This document shows positions 1 to 12,090 of a stretch of 64,000 nt of DNA, piece after piece. Source of the DNA: Silene conica (Eukaryota > Streptophyta > Magnoliopsida > Caryophyllales > Caryophyllaceae); NCBI GenBank assembly GCA_029255685.2, contig CM055313.2:44162079-44226078 (forward strand). The letters are read 5' to 3'. Within the stretch, counting starts at the first letter, position 1. Every line of letters starts with the position of its first letter. Position numbers and translations under genes: made by a program. The notes below the pieces were generated by a model. That model saw nothing but the letters and a program-made list of their open reading frames with translations, was not told where the DNA came from and did no database searches.

Positions 1-867
1 TTGTGTTAGATTAAGTAGTAGCATGACTAGGTTCATAAATCATATGTTTGGATGAATTTCATCATGCATGCTTGTGTTGGATGAGATTTTAATTGTGGAA
101 ATTCATTAAGGATTGTATGGTTAAATGAGTTTATGATCATTGAGGATGATTAGGTTGATAGTCTTTCAAGTTCATAGTGTTTTGCTTACAATGGTTAATT
201 CATGATGTTTCAGCACCTTGACAATTCTGTCCATTCTCTTGTACAATTTATTTCGACATCTTAGAGTATCCGCCTTTGAAAATGTTGAAACGAGACCCCT
301 GTTTATTTTAAGTGTAGAATCTACCTCTAAAATATCGTAATTTTCTTGCCTGTCGTTTGTTCACAAAAAATTATTTACGAACAGTGTGCTGAAATACTCG
401 CAGAACGGACAGTAGCTCAAAGATTGTTTTGAAAACCATTTTTTAACTTTGAAATGATTCTGGTCCTTTTCAATAATTAAACTTTGAAGATTTTAGATGA
501 TGTTAGGAGTTTGCTTTGCCCCAAAATGATTTGTTAAAACCGTTTTATGAAGCAATACATTTTGTGTGACGGTTTCTGACACACTGTAAAGATTAGTCAA
601 TAACCCCCTGTTAAGTTCGTCATTTGGAAATGTTTATTGGACAAATATTGTAGATAAAAGTCTTATTAAACCGAACCAATTGGCCTTGTATCATTTCGAT
701 TTTATTTGAATTAATGATGAATTTTACGGCAGAGGACAGCTGTAATGTCAAAATGCGTTTAGAACTTTTATTTCATTATTCAATCCCGTGTGTTCTCTTT
801 TGGCATGGAACGGATATAAGTGTTTTATTATTCATTTTTTATTGGCTCATGTATGTTTAAATGAGTG

Positions 868-989
868 GGTTAACGGTTATGTTATCCTAAGTTTGTGTAG
901 GTGACGGTTATGTCATCCTAAAATTGTGTTGGCGACGGTTATGTTGCCTTGCATGTGAATAGATAGCGGTGATACGATTTGTGTATCAC
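868..989 (+). repeat. Cluster of four short hairpins upstream of the main array in the 5' LTR
   Basis: Three inverted repeats share a GGTTAT-like loop and have different stems: 868-887 (GGTTAAC/GTTATCC), 899-919 (AGGTGAC/GTCATCCT) and 931-948 (GGCGAC/GTTGCC). A fourth hairpin at 969-989 pairs GTGATAC with GTATCAC. The same cluster is present in the 3' LTR at about 8486-8607. Confidence 0.6.
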
Positions 990-1044
990 TTTAATGAACT
1001 AACGCCACCCATGCAATGGGAATTTATCTATCTTCGGGATTGGT

Positions 1045-1410
1045 CGGAGGCAGTGGTTATACGCTCCGGTCCCCGTGTGTCGTTCGGTGTAAGGCATTAC
1101 ATCGAGAGGTCTGGCCAGGTCTTAGGCATATAGGCAGTGGTTATACGTTATACATAGTATTCGGAGGCAGTCGTTATACGCTCCGTAGCTGGAGGCAGTG
1201 GTTATACGTTCCAGTAGCCAGAGGTAGTGGTTATACACACTGGTACGTCAGAGGCAGTGGTTATACGCTCTGATGGCGTTCATTCTATTCATGTATTCGG
1301 AGGCAGTGGTTATACGCTCCGTAACTGGAGGTAGTGGTTATACGCTCTAGTAGCCAGAGGCAGTGGTTATACGCTCTAGTATGTCAGAGGTAGTGGTTAT
1401 ACGCTCTGAC
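1045..1410 (+). repeat. Array of about 10 hairpin units with constant loop (5' LTR)
   Basis: The units share the core GCAGTGGTTATACG, flanked by complementary arms that differ from unit to unit: CGGAG/CTCCG, CTGGAG/TTCCAG, TCAGAG/CTCTGA and GTCAGAG/CTCTGAC. Most units are about 30 bp apart. Several deviations are G-T pairs, which would still pair as G-U in RNA. The regular spacing with variable arms superficially resembles a CRISPR array, but this is a eukaryotic LTR. Confidence 0.85.
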
Positions 1411-1997
1411 TATGTGTATTCTTTGGTTTGATGTTTCCTTGATTTTGATACTATCTTATATGCTGGCTTTAATTCTTTTACACATGCTGATCCATGCTGT
1501 TTTCACATGTTTTTAACTTATCGCCCACGCATTGATCATGTTGTTTCTTGTTTGGTAATATATATGATTGTTTATAAATTTATATACATGTTCATATGTA
1601 TAAGATGTTTTGTATTACCGTTTATATGTTTTCTGACGTAAAGTGGTTGGGAGAACCCTGAGTTAGTCCCCACTGACTGTGGCGTTCATGTTTCATGAAT
1701 GTAGGTTGGTGCTGTTTGGGGAAGACGTGTGGCTAGCGAGCACTTACCCTTGGACTTTAGTTTCACTTCGTATCGCTAGACTACCTTACGTTATGTTTTT
1801 ATTAGTGGGATATATTTTCCCCGTACAGTCTTTACTATGTCTGTATAACTAGTATGGTTTCTTTTATTTCCGCAATTTTATTTTAGTTTGAACCTTCGCA
1901 TGTTAGTTATTTAATTCTGCAAGAAAAGATTTAAAAACCTCATATTTTTTGTATCCTTTTATGTTTATTTTTCCACTAAATCGCGGGGGTTCACAGT

Positions 1998-2009
1998 TGG
2001 TATCAGAGC
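1998..2009 (+). other. Primer-binding site, initiator tRNA-Met
   Basis: TGGTATCAGAGC lies 2 nt after the 5' LTR. It is complementary to the 3' end of plant initiator tRNA-Met, the usual primer of plant Ty3/gypsy and many copia elements. Confidence 0.95.
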
Positions 2010-2171
2010 CTAAGTTGCTCCCGACGCACACACGTGTTTTCCCCCAACCATAACTTGACCAAAACTTGAATAATAAGTGAGAGATTGGGTAGACATTAAG
2101 GACCTAAGTTTGTAGTCTTTATGTGATTGCTAATTGCTATGGTAACCCGTTTTCTTTTGTATTGTAGAAGG

Positions 2172-5100
2172 ATGGTGAGGCCGACAAACTCCGAAAATGC
2201 TATCATGCAAGCTCTTTTGCAAGTCCTTCAGAATCAACAAAACCAGCAAGAACAACTCAATCGTCATGAGGCTACTCCTCCTAGGAATGATGTTAACCGT
2301 CAAGGTGGCTTTGCTTGGGTCGCAAGCCAATTATCGAGGAACAACACCAAAGCTTATGGTGGAGAAGTCGACCCCGTGGCCCTTACCTAGTGGTTTCGTG
2401 AAATGGAAAAGGGTTTCTCGATGTATGATGTGCCAAGCAATGAGAAAGTCAAGCTTGCCTCTCACTTCTTAGTTCGTGAGGCCGATAGATGGTGGGCGAT
2501 GACAAGCCCAACGGTGACCCTTGACCCGAATTTCGATTGGAACTGTTTCAAGGCAATGGTGGAGACTAGGTTCTACCCTAATGAGCTGAAGCAACAAAGG
2601 ATGAAGGAATTCATGGACTTCCGGCAAGGAAAGCTATCGGTGCAAGCTTTCACCGAAAAATTCAATGAACTTACTCATTTTGCAACCAAGTTTGTCAAGG
2701 AGGAAGATGACAAGGTGTACTTCTACAAAAGCAAGCTTTCTCCGAAGATAGCAAGTATGGTGCGCCGCGACTCTACCTCTTTTGTGGCGGTCTACGATGA
2801 TGCTATTTGGGCGGAGACTTCCATCAAGTCGATTGAAGATGAGATCAAGTCTTTCTCTACTCATACTTCTTCCCGTCCATCTTACCAAGGAAAAAGGCCC
2901 TATGTGCCTCCATCTTCTACTTCCCATTTCAACAAGCGGAGGTTTGTGCCTAACAACCAAGCCTCTCGTCCTCAATCCAGCAAGGCTACTCCTTCCCAGA
3001 GCCGTGTTTGTTTCCGATGTAATGCTCCATGGCATCCGGGATTTGATTGTGAGGCTCAACCTCTCCTTTGCTACATTTGCAAGAAGCCAGGCCATTCCGC
3101 TAAGGATTGCCCCGAAAAGAAAGATCCTACTCCTTTCAAGCCCAAGCCCAAGGGTACCATCTTTGTCATGAGCCGAGCGGAGGCCGAGGCTCACCCTGAT
3201 ATAATTGCCGGTATGTTTTTCGTACATAATCTTGCTTGCCTTATTTTATTCGATACCGTTGCGTCTCTGTCATTTATATCAACCAAGTGTTCGGATAGAC
3301 TCAATCTTAAGTCTACACCTTGTGAGGAGACTTCTATTTCCTTACCATCTGGAGAAATCATCTCTTGTTCATCTTCATACATGGATGTTCCTATCATGAT
3401 CGCTAATGTGGCTTTTCCCTCAAACCTTCTCCGTTTCCCACTCGAAGAGTTTGACATCATACTTGGTATGGATTGGCTTTCCCGCTATCATGCTAGGGTC
3501 GAATGCCGAGATCAAAAGTTGTGTCTAAAAAGTCCTCTTGGAATCCGTGTCTCATATAAGGGAACTCGTCCCCGTGAAGGAATTCGTATTATCTCTTCTA
3601 CGAAAGCCTCCAATCTAATAAGGAAAGGTTGTCAAACCTTCTTGTGTGTTGTCTCTTCTACCGATGCTGCTCTGCCAAAGCTTGACGCAGTGCCCGTTGT
3701 TCGCGATTTCGCCGATGTGTTCCCCGATGAGTTGCCCGGGATTCCTCCTGAGAGAGATGTAGAGTTCTCTATTGAGTTGGTGCCCGGAACCGCACCGATC
3801 GCAAAAGCTCCTTACCGCATGGCTCCTCCTGAACTTAAGGAATTGAAGAAGCAACTTGAGGAGATGATTGAGAAAGGATTCATTCGTCCTAGTGCCTCAC
3901 CTTGGGGTGCTCCGGTTTTGTTCGTGAAAAAGAACGATGGTTCCATGAGACTTTGCATTGACTACCGAGAGTTGAATCGTGTTACCATAAAGAATCAATA
4001 CCCGTTGCCGAGGATTGAAGACTTGTTTGATCAGCTCCGTGGTGCTTCTTGCTTCTCCAAGATTGATTTGAGATCGGGTTATCACCAGATCCCCGTTCGA
4101 GAGACCGATATAGCCAAGACTGCTTTTAGTACTCGTTGTGGACATTACGAGTTTAAAGTTATGCCATTTGGTCTAACGAATGCTCCTGCCATCTTCATGG
4201 ACCAAATGAACCGTACCTTTCGTGATTACCTTGACAAGTGTGTGGTAGTGTTTACTGATGATATCTTGATATACTCTAAGACCGAAGAGGACCATGCCGA
4301 ACATCTTCGCATTGTCCTAGGGATTCTTCGTAGCCAGAAGTGGTATGCCAAGTTTTCTAAGTGTGAGTTTTGGTTGCCTAAAGTGTCCTTCCTTGGTCAT
4401 GTAATTTCGAGTGAGGGTGTGATGGTGGACCCATCGAAGATTGAGGCTGTCATGGATTGGAAGAGTCCGAAAGTTGTCGGTGAAATTCGTAGCTTCTTGG
4501 GTTTAGCCGGTTACTATCGTCGATTTGTTAAGGATTTCTCCAAGTTGGCTAGGCCTATGACTCAACTTTTAAAGAAGGAAACCAAGTTTCTATGGTCCAA
4601 GAGTTGTGAGGAAGCATTCCAAGAGTTGAAGACTAGGTTGACTACCGCGCCCGTGTTGACCTTGCCCGAGGAAGGTGTTGACTTTGATGTCTTTTGCGAT
4701 GCTTCAAAGATGGGTTTAGGTTGTGTATTGATGCAAAACCGGAAAGTGGTGGCTTATGCCTCGAGACAGCTGAGAGTTCACGAGGTAAACTATCCGACCC
4801 ATGATCTTGAGGTAGCTGCTGTTGTGCATGCCTTGAAGATATGGAGACATTATCTTATTGGATCTCATTGTCGAATCTACACTGACCATAAGAGTTTGAG
4901 GTATATCTTTACCCAAAAGGACCTTAATATGAGACAGCGTCGTTGGTTGGAGTTGGTTAAGGATTACGACGTGGAGATGCTTTATCACGAAGGAAAGGCT
5001 AATGTTGTGGCCGATGCTCTTAGTAGGAAGACGACTCATTCCTTGAGCGTCGTTCGTGTTCTGTCCGATGAACTTTGTGTTGAGTTCCGGAAGTTAAACC

Positions 5101-6584
5101 TGGAGTTCGTTGAGAGAGGGTTCGACTATTTGGGTGCTATGTCCGCTGAGCCTGTGCTTTACCGCGAGATTCGAGATAACTTGGACGAGGATGCGACATT
5201 TAAGAAGTTCCAAGCTAAGATAGCCAGTGGTGAAGCGAAATATTTCGAGGTGGATGCTAGCGGTTACCTAAGATTTCGTGGCCGTTTGTATGTCCCTGAT
5301 GTTTTCGCATTGAGAAAGAAGGTTCTAGACGAAGCTCATTTGTCCCCATATTCTATTCATCCGGGAGGTGACAAGATGCATAATGACTGGAAGCTCCAGT
5401 TTTGGTGGCCTAGAATGAAGAGCGATGTTATAGAGTACGTGGGAAAGTGTTTGACTTGTCAAAGGGTCAAGATTGAGCACAAGAGACCCGGTGGATTGTT
5501 GCAACCTTTGGAAATTCCTTTATGGAAATGGGAATCAATATCTATGGACTTTGTGATGGTGTTACCTAAGACCGTTGGAGGCAAGGATGTCGTTTGGGTG
5601 ATAGTTGATCGTTTGACTAAGTGTGCTAGATTCATCCCGATTAAAGAAACATGGAACTTGGACAAGCTTGCAAAGGCTTACGTCAACGAGATTGTGAGAT
5701 ACCATGGTGTCCCCAAGGACATCGTTTCAGACCGTGATCCCCGTTTCTGTTCGAGGTTCTGGAAGGCCCTTCAGGAGGCTATGGGTAGTCGTTTGTTGAT
5801 GAGTACAGCGTTTCACGCCGCGACCGATGGTCAGACTGAGAAAACGATTCAGACCCTTGAGGATTTACTCTGTGCATGTGCTTTAGATTTTCAAGCTAGT
5901 TGGGAGAAATGCTTACCTTTGGTTGAGTTTTCGTACAACAATAGTTACCATGCTTTGATCAAGATGGCTCCCTATGAAGCTCTTTACGGTAGGAAGTGTC
6001 GTAGCCCGATTTGTTGGGATCAATCGACTGATGTTAGTAGTTTAGGGCCCTAGCAGTTAACCGAGACCGTTGATCATGTCCAGTTAATTCGTGGAAGGAT
6101 GAAAGCCGCCCAAGATCGTCAGAAATCCTATGCCGACATCCGTCGTCGACAGTTGGAGTTTGATGTGGGTGATCGTGTTTTCCTTAAGGTTTCACCTATG
6201 AAAGGAATAAAGCGATTTGGGGTCAAAGGAAAATTAAGCCCTAAGTTCATTGGACCATACGAAATAATGAAAAGAATTGGTGACGTCGCTTACCGCTTGG
6301 ACTTGCCACCTAATTTGGGCAAGCTTCATAATGTTTTTCATGTTTCTCAACTTCAAAAGTATGTGAGCAATACGAGCCATATTCTTCATCACGAGATTCC
6401 CGATCTAGAGCCGAATCTCACCTTTGAAGAGCGGCCTTTGAGAATTTTGGATCGTAAGGATAAAAAGTTAAGAAGCAAGATAGTGCCTTTGGTGAAAGTG
6501 TTTTGGAGATGCGGTGAAGTGGAGGAAGAGACGTGGGAGACAGAAGCTTCCATGCAAGTCAAGTATCCGTTTTTGTTCATCTAG
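2172..6584 (+). pseudogene. Ty3/gypsy (Tekay/Del chromovirus) gag-pol with two in-frame TAG stops
   Basis: One reading frame runs from the ATG at 2172 to the TAG at 6582-6584, broken by TAG at 2388-2390 and TAG at 6051-6053. The longest intact part is 2403-6053 (1216 codons). Domains, numbered from 2403: gag; two zinc knuckles (Cys203 onward, and [14 protein letters not shown] at 223-236); aspartic protease at about 284; reverse transcriptase with FTDD at 617-620; RNase H around 760-880; and integrase with an H-H-C-C zinc region and catalytic D1049, D1110 and E1146 (35 residues between the last two). The stretch 6099-6584 carries the integrase C-terminus and a chromodomain-like end, which places it in Tekay/Del. 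The protease motif reads Asp-Thr-Val where the family has Asp-Thr/Ser-Gly, so protease activity is doubtful even apart from the stops. The element can no longer make a full polyprotein. Confidence 0.93.
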
Positions 6585-6604
6585 GTAATAACCCTTTCTT
6601 CTTC

Positions 6605-6624
6605 AAGTTTCGAGGACGAAACTT
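6605..6624 (+). promoter_or_regulatory. Stem-loop next to the polypurine tract
   Basis: A perfect 8-bp stem (AAGTTTCG/CGAAACTT) closes an AGGA loop a few bases upstream of the PPT. The equivalent hairpin occurs beside the PPT of four other elements in this window (14726-14740, 24212-24231, 28490-28508, 32341-32360). Confidence 0.7.
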
Positions 6625-6627
6625 TTT

Positions 6628-6641
6628 AAAAGGAGGGAAGA
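6628..6641 (+). other. Polypurine tract of the Tekay element
   Basis: A purine run AAAAGGAGGGAAGA directly precedes the 3' LTR, the expected plus-strand primer for reverse transcription. Confidence 0.85.
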
Positions 6642-6642
6642 T

Positions 6643-9315
6643 TGTAACACCCCGATAAATTCCAAGTTACCTTATATTATTAAAATCCTATTTTAATAAT
6701 AAGTACGATCCTATAAATAATATTCCAATCTATATTTTTTCGTTTTTGACAACGATATTTAAAAATGTCCGTCTTAAACCTATACTCCTTAAGCTACGAA
6801 CAACTACTCTGTAGTTCTTACTAATTTTGAGGTATTTTAAAGGCATATTTAGCTCTTGCTTATAAAATAAAAGTTTTAGCTCTTTTTCTTATCTTTCCAA
6901 CGCCACCAAAAACTTGTGAATCGGAGTTCTATAGAGGAAATTATGCCGAAAATACGAAAGGCTGTCACGAACCATCCGCTAACGAGACCCGCGCTCGTTG
7001 CTATCTCTTCCTCTTGGCCTAAAATATTTCGACACATGGGCTTTAGCACATCTTCCACTTGGCCTAAGAGCTTAGACACATGTGATCCCTTCTTCCACAT
7101 GGCATTTTGCTCTCGACACATGGCCTAAGGCCCTCGACAAATGGCGTAAGTCTCAACACTTGGCATTACTTTGTCAACACTTGACTTATGCATGCAAAGT
7201 GAGTCACATGCTACCCAAGGTCTACAATGGCATGCATACTAGTTTTCTTTACGTAATATACTCCTTCCCTTTCTCTATTTTCAGCTGGAATACACAAAAC
7301 AAACACCATTGTTAGGTGTTGTGCGCCTTCGCCTTCAAACGATCGTAAAATCTTCGTTTCTTATCCGTTTTCGACGATTCTCGCGCCATTTTTCTCCTCT
7401 CGTTGTTTCCCTCCTGTCTAAATAAGAAGTTTTCCTCTCCTCCTCTTCCTTACTAATTTCGAAATCCAAAGCTTTGACCCAAGCTAGTTACTTCCGTTTT
7501 TAACATCTCCTTTTGTTTGTAGGATTCGAGTCAAGTGGTCCGGAGGGCGATACATACGAGATTGACGAGAGTTTAGACTAAAAGATAAAGGTGATGGGTT
7601 ACTCGACTTATCGTCTTTGTTTGCATGACTATATGCTTGTAATGTTTAGTATACTAGAATTGTGTTTGATTAAGTAGTAGCATGATTAGGTTCATAAATC
7701 ATATGTTTGGATGAATTTCATCATGCATGCTTGTGTTGGATGAGATTTTAACTGTGGAAATTCATTAAGGATTGTATGGTTAAATGAGTTTATGATCACT
7801 GAGGATGATTAGGTTGATAGTCTTTCAAGTTCATAGTGTTTTGCTTACAATGGTTAATTCATGATGTTTCAGCACCTTGACAAATCTGTCCATTGTCTTG
7901 TACAATTTATTTCGACATCTTAGATTATCCGCCTTTGAAAATGTTGAAAAGAGACCCCTGCTTATTTTAAGTGTAGAATCTGCCTCTAATATATCGTAAT
8001 TGTCTTGCATGTCGTTTGTTCACAAATAATTATTTACGAACAGTGTGCTGAAATACTCGCAGAACGGACAGTAGCTCAAAGATTGTTTTGAAAACAATTT
8101 TTAAACTTTGAAATGATTCTGGTACTTTTCAATAATTAAACTTTGAATATTTTAGATGATGTTAGGAGTCTGCTTTGCCCCAAAATGATTTGTTAAAACC
8201 GTTTTATGAAGCAATACATTTTGTGTGACGGTTTCTGACACACTGTAAAGATCAGTCAATAACCCCCTGTTAAGTTCGTCATTTGGAAATGTTTATGTGA
8301 CAAATATTGTAGATAAAAGTCTTATTAAACCTAACCAATTGGCCTTGTATCATTTCGATTTTATTTGAATTAATTATGAACTTTTATTTCATTATTCAAT
8401 CCCGTGTATTCTCTTTTGGCATGGAAAGGATATAAGTGTTGTATTATTCATATTTTATTGGCTCATGTATGTTTAAATGAGTGGGTTAACGGTTATGTTA
8501 TCCTAAGTTTGTGTAGGTGACGGTTATGTCATCCTAAAATTGTGTTGGCGACGGTTATGTTGCCTTGCATGTGAATAGATAGCGGTGATACGATTTGTGT
8601 ATCACTGTAATGAACTAACGCCACCCATGCAATGGGAATTTATCTATGTTCGGGATTGGTCGGAGGCAGTGGTTATACGCTCCGGTCCCCGTGTGTCGTT
8701 CGGTGTAAGGCATTACATCGAGAGGTCTGGCCAGGTCTTAGGCATATAGGCAATGGTTATACGCTATACATAGTATTCGGAGGCAGTGGTTATACGCTCC
8801 GTAACTGGAGGCAGTCTGGAGGCAGTGGTTATACGCTCCAGTAGCCAGAGGCAGTGGTTATACGCTCTGGTACGTCAGAGGCAGTGGTTATACGCTCTGA
8901 CGGCGTTCATTCTATTCATGTATTCAGAGGCAGTGGTTATACGCTCCGTAACTGGAGGCAGTGGTTATACGCTCCAGTAGCCAGAGGCAGTGGTTATACG
9001 CTCCGTAACTGGAGGCAGTGGTTATACGCTCCAGTAGCCAGAGGCAGTGGTTATACGCTCTGGTATGTCAGAGGCAGTGGTTTTTATTCGTATCGCTAGA
9101 CTACCTTACGTTATGTTTTTATTAGTGGGATATATTTTCCCCGTACACTCTTTACTATGTCTGTATAACTAGTATGGTTTCTTTTATTTCCGCACTTTTA
9201 TTTTAGTTTGAACCTTCGCATGTTAGTTATTTAATTCTGCAAGAAAAGTTTTAAAAACTTCGTATTTTTCGTATCCTTTTATGTTTATTTTTCCGCTAAA
9301 TCGCGGGGGTTCACA
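6643..9315 (+). repeat. 3' LTR (2673 bp) of Tekay-type gypsy element
   Basis: It begins TGTAACACCCCG and ends TTCACA at 9315, after which copia-A gag sequence starts. From about 7660 it aligns with the partial 5' LTR, but lacks about 360 bp found there after the hairpin array. GCTTT at 9316-9320 would be the right-hand TSD; the left copy is outside the window. The part before 7660 contains no recognisable gene. Confidence 0.92.
8661..9081 (+). repeat. Array of about 12 hairpin units with constant loop (3' LTR)
   Basis: Same core (GCAGTGGTTATACG) as 1045-1410, with arms CGGAG/CTCCG, CTGGAG/CTCCAG, CCAGAG/CTCTGG and GTCAGAG/CTCTGAC. Copy number and order differ from the 5' LTR, so the array has expanded or contracted since insertion. 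The last unit is cut by the 3'-LTR deletion. Confidence 0.85.
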
Positions 9316-12090
9316 GCTTTTTTGATGCGAAACTCCAAAATGGCCAACCAGTTAGCCCACACATGCATTCTCAATATGATTGAGAATGTCGAGAAATTGG
9401 AGTCCCTGAACTGCAAGATCAGTGAGAACGTAATCATTGATCGAATGCTTCATTCACTTCATGATGGTTTTTCCTTATTCAGGCAAACTATTACATGAAT
9501 GACATGAAGAAAAGTCCTCATGAGCTACACTCCCTTCTCGTACAGACCGAGAAGGATCTTATATTGAGTGGGAGCATGAAGCAAGACGTTCTCATGATTG
9601 CAAAGAAGGGAAAGGGTATGGGAAAAGCTCAAGCAGAGCTAACAGTAGCTAAGCCTCCTATATTCAAAAGGTCCGGATTTAAGAGTAGGCCTGGTGAAAC
9701 AAGTAGCTCACAAGGCAAGACAAAGAGCAAAGACGGTGACATTGAGTGCCACCATTGCCACAAGACTGGGCATTAGAGGCGGAACTGTCCAGTGTACTGT
9801 GAGGACATAAAAACATGTCGCGTCACTCCTGTTGGTATGTCGTCTTATATTCATATGATTGAGATTAACCATGCAAGTTTCAGAACTTGGGTACTTGATA
9901 CCGGTTGTGGTTCTCATCTGTGTAATCATTTGCAGGGCCTAAAAAACATCACACCTCTCGCAAAGGGTGATGTGGACCTGCGAGTCGGGAATGGAGCAAA
10001 AGTTGTTACTGCTTCCATGGGAACATATTTGATCCAGCTACCAAGCGGATTCGAGTTATATCTTTATAACTGTTTTTATGTACCCAGTTTATCTAAGAAC
10101 ATTATTTCAGTTTCCGTACTCGATAAAAACGGATTTTCATGAATGGTATATATGTCATAGATCAATCGACTGAAATATTACACATGAATAATAAGAAACT
10201 AATGGTTGGCAACAAAGATCAAACATATCTATGGCACTGTCGTACGGGACACATAAATGAGAAACGTGTAAAGCACCTAATACAGAATGACGCTATATCT
10301 CCATTTGATTATGAATCATTTTGCACATGTGAATCATGTCTCATAGGCAAAATGACTCGTATTTCCTTCAAAGGTGTTGGAATGTGCACTGCTGACCTAT
10401 TAGGCCTCGTACATACAGATGTATGTGGACCTATGTCAATCACCGCACGAGACGGCTATATTTCATCACTTTCACGTACGATTTAAGTAGATACGGATAT
10501 GTCTACTTAATGAAGCATAAAAGTGAATCCTTTAAAAAGTTCAAGGAATTCCAGGCGAAGCTTGAAAACCAACTGGATAGAAAGATTAAAGCACTACGAT
10601 CAGATCGTTGTGGTGAGTATCTTCCGCATGAGTTTGATCAACACCTTAAAGACTGTGGTATAGTACTACAGTTAACTCCACCTGGAACACCACAATTAAA
10701 TGGTGTGTCCGAACGGAGAAATCAAACACTATTAGATATGGTTTGATCCATGATGAGTCACACAGTTGTGCTGGATTCATTATGAGGCTTTGCTCTATTG
10801 TCAGCTGCTCTTATACTTAACCGAAGTTCGTTCAAAGCTGTTGACAAGACTCCATATGAGATATGGAAGGGAACCGTCCCTAACTTATCCTTTATTCGGA
10901 TTTGGGGCTGCGAGGCTTATGTCAAGTGGAGACACGAGGATAAGCTCGGCCCGCGATCGGTGAAGACATACTTTATTGGTTATCCAAAAGGAATCTTTGG
11001 TCATTACTTCTATTCGCCTACCGAACACCGCGTTTTTGTAGCGGCTAGCGCGAAGTTCTTAGAGAAAGTGTTTCTCGAGAATAAGACAAGTAATTGAACC
11101 TTCGATCTGTCGGAGGTTCAAGGACCAACTACTGAGCAATCAATGGAGGAAACTGTTCCTTCATCTTCTGTTGCAGTCAGTATTCCTGAGGAACCCAGAA
11201 GGTCGGGTAGACACTTCATTCCTCCAGATAGATACATCGGTATGATCGAGGAACTTGACGGAGTTGACGTTTTTCTCTTAGAGAGTAACGAACCCGTGAC
11301 CTATAAAGGTGCCATGTCCTGTTCTGACTCAAAGCTATGGCTCACTGCCATGCAATCTGAAATGGACTCCATGTACGAGAATGACGTATGGGAGTTGGTT
11401 GATTTGCCTGATAAGGTACGGACCTCTTCAGTGCAAATGGCTTTATAAGATAAAGCGCTCCATCGAGGGACAGCCAGACACCTATAAGGCACGACTAGTG
11501 GCAAAAGGTTTCACTCAAGTGCAAGGGTTGCACTATGATGAGATTTTTGCACCCGTAGTCATGCTGCGTTCTATTCGGATTATCTTAGCGATTGCTGCAT
11601 TTCATGATTATGAAATATGGCAAATGGATCTGAAAATCGCCTTTTTAAACGGTTATTTGGAGGAGGACTTGTACATGGTACAACCCGAAGGTTTCACTGA
11701 TCCTAAATTCCAAAGAAAGTATGCAAGGTTAAGCGTTCCATTTATGGACTTAAACAAGCATCTAGGAGTTGGAATTATCGCTTGGACCAAGTAATAAAAA
11801 AGAATGGGTTTATTAGATCAGTCGAAGAACCATGCTTATATATCAAGTCGAGTGGGAGCAAGATCGTCTTTCTGGTGTTGTATGTCGACGATATACTCTT
11901 GATAAAAAATGACATCCCTCTCTTATCTTCGGTTAAAGCATGGTTAAAGAACCATTTCCAGATGAAAGATCTGGGTGAGGCACAATGTATATTGCGGATC
12001 CGTATCTATAAAGATAGATCACGACGGATGTTATCACTGAGTCAGGAGTCTTATATAGATAAGATTCTTGACAGATTCAGCATGACCAAC
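9316..12090 (+). pseudogene. Ty1/copia 'copia-A' gag-pol remnant, proximal part
   Basis: Several frames read through typical copia order. The gag C-terminus has a zinc knuckle (CHHCHKTGH, then a stop). Protease has a DTGCGSH active site around 9895. A GAG-pre-integrase domain (LWHCRTGH) lies near 10230, followed by the integrase core to about 10745, then reverse transcriptase from about 11440 with YVDD at 11881-11892. Stops and frameshifts break the frame about every 100-160 codons, so it is a pseudogene. The gypsy element interrupts it on the left inside gag; the LARD interrupts it on the right at 12090 inside RT/connection. Its 5' LTR is not in the window. The copia lineage was not assigned. 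Confidence 0.9.

Larger units (their letters stand above)
1..1995 (+). repeat. 5' LTR (left end outside window) of Tekay-type Ty3/gypsy element
   Basis: The sequence matches the 3' LTR from about 7660 onward, so roughly 1 kb of this LTR lies left of the window. It ends GGGGTTCACA at 1995, immediately followed by an initiator-tRNA-Met PBS. Compared with the 3' LTR it keeps about 360 bp (about 1402-1765) that the 3' copy has lost, and many single-base differences separate the two copies. The insertion is therefore not recent. The short open frame at 1016-1273 is a by-product of the repeat array and is not a gene. Confidence 0.9.

Noticed and set aside
1045..1410. CRISPR-like array of regularly spaced repeats
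   Set aside because: Plant retrotransposon LTR, variable parts are the hairpin arms rather than spacers, and no cas genes.
1998..2009. tRNA-Met gene fragments at the PBS positions
   Set aside because: Only the short tRNA 3'-end complement is present, next to LTR ends; these are primer-binding sites. No complete tRNA or rRNA gene was found.
2634..3227. 197-codon - strand frame opposite gag
   Set aside because: Shadow of the gag-pol frame; no domain and no independent signals.
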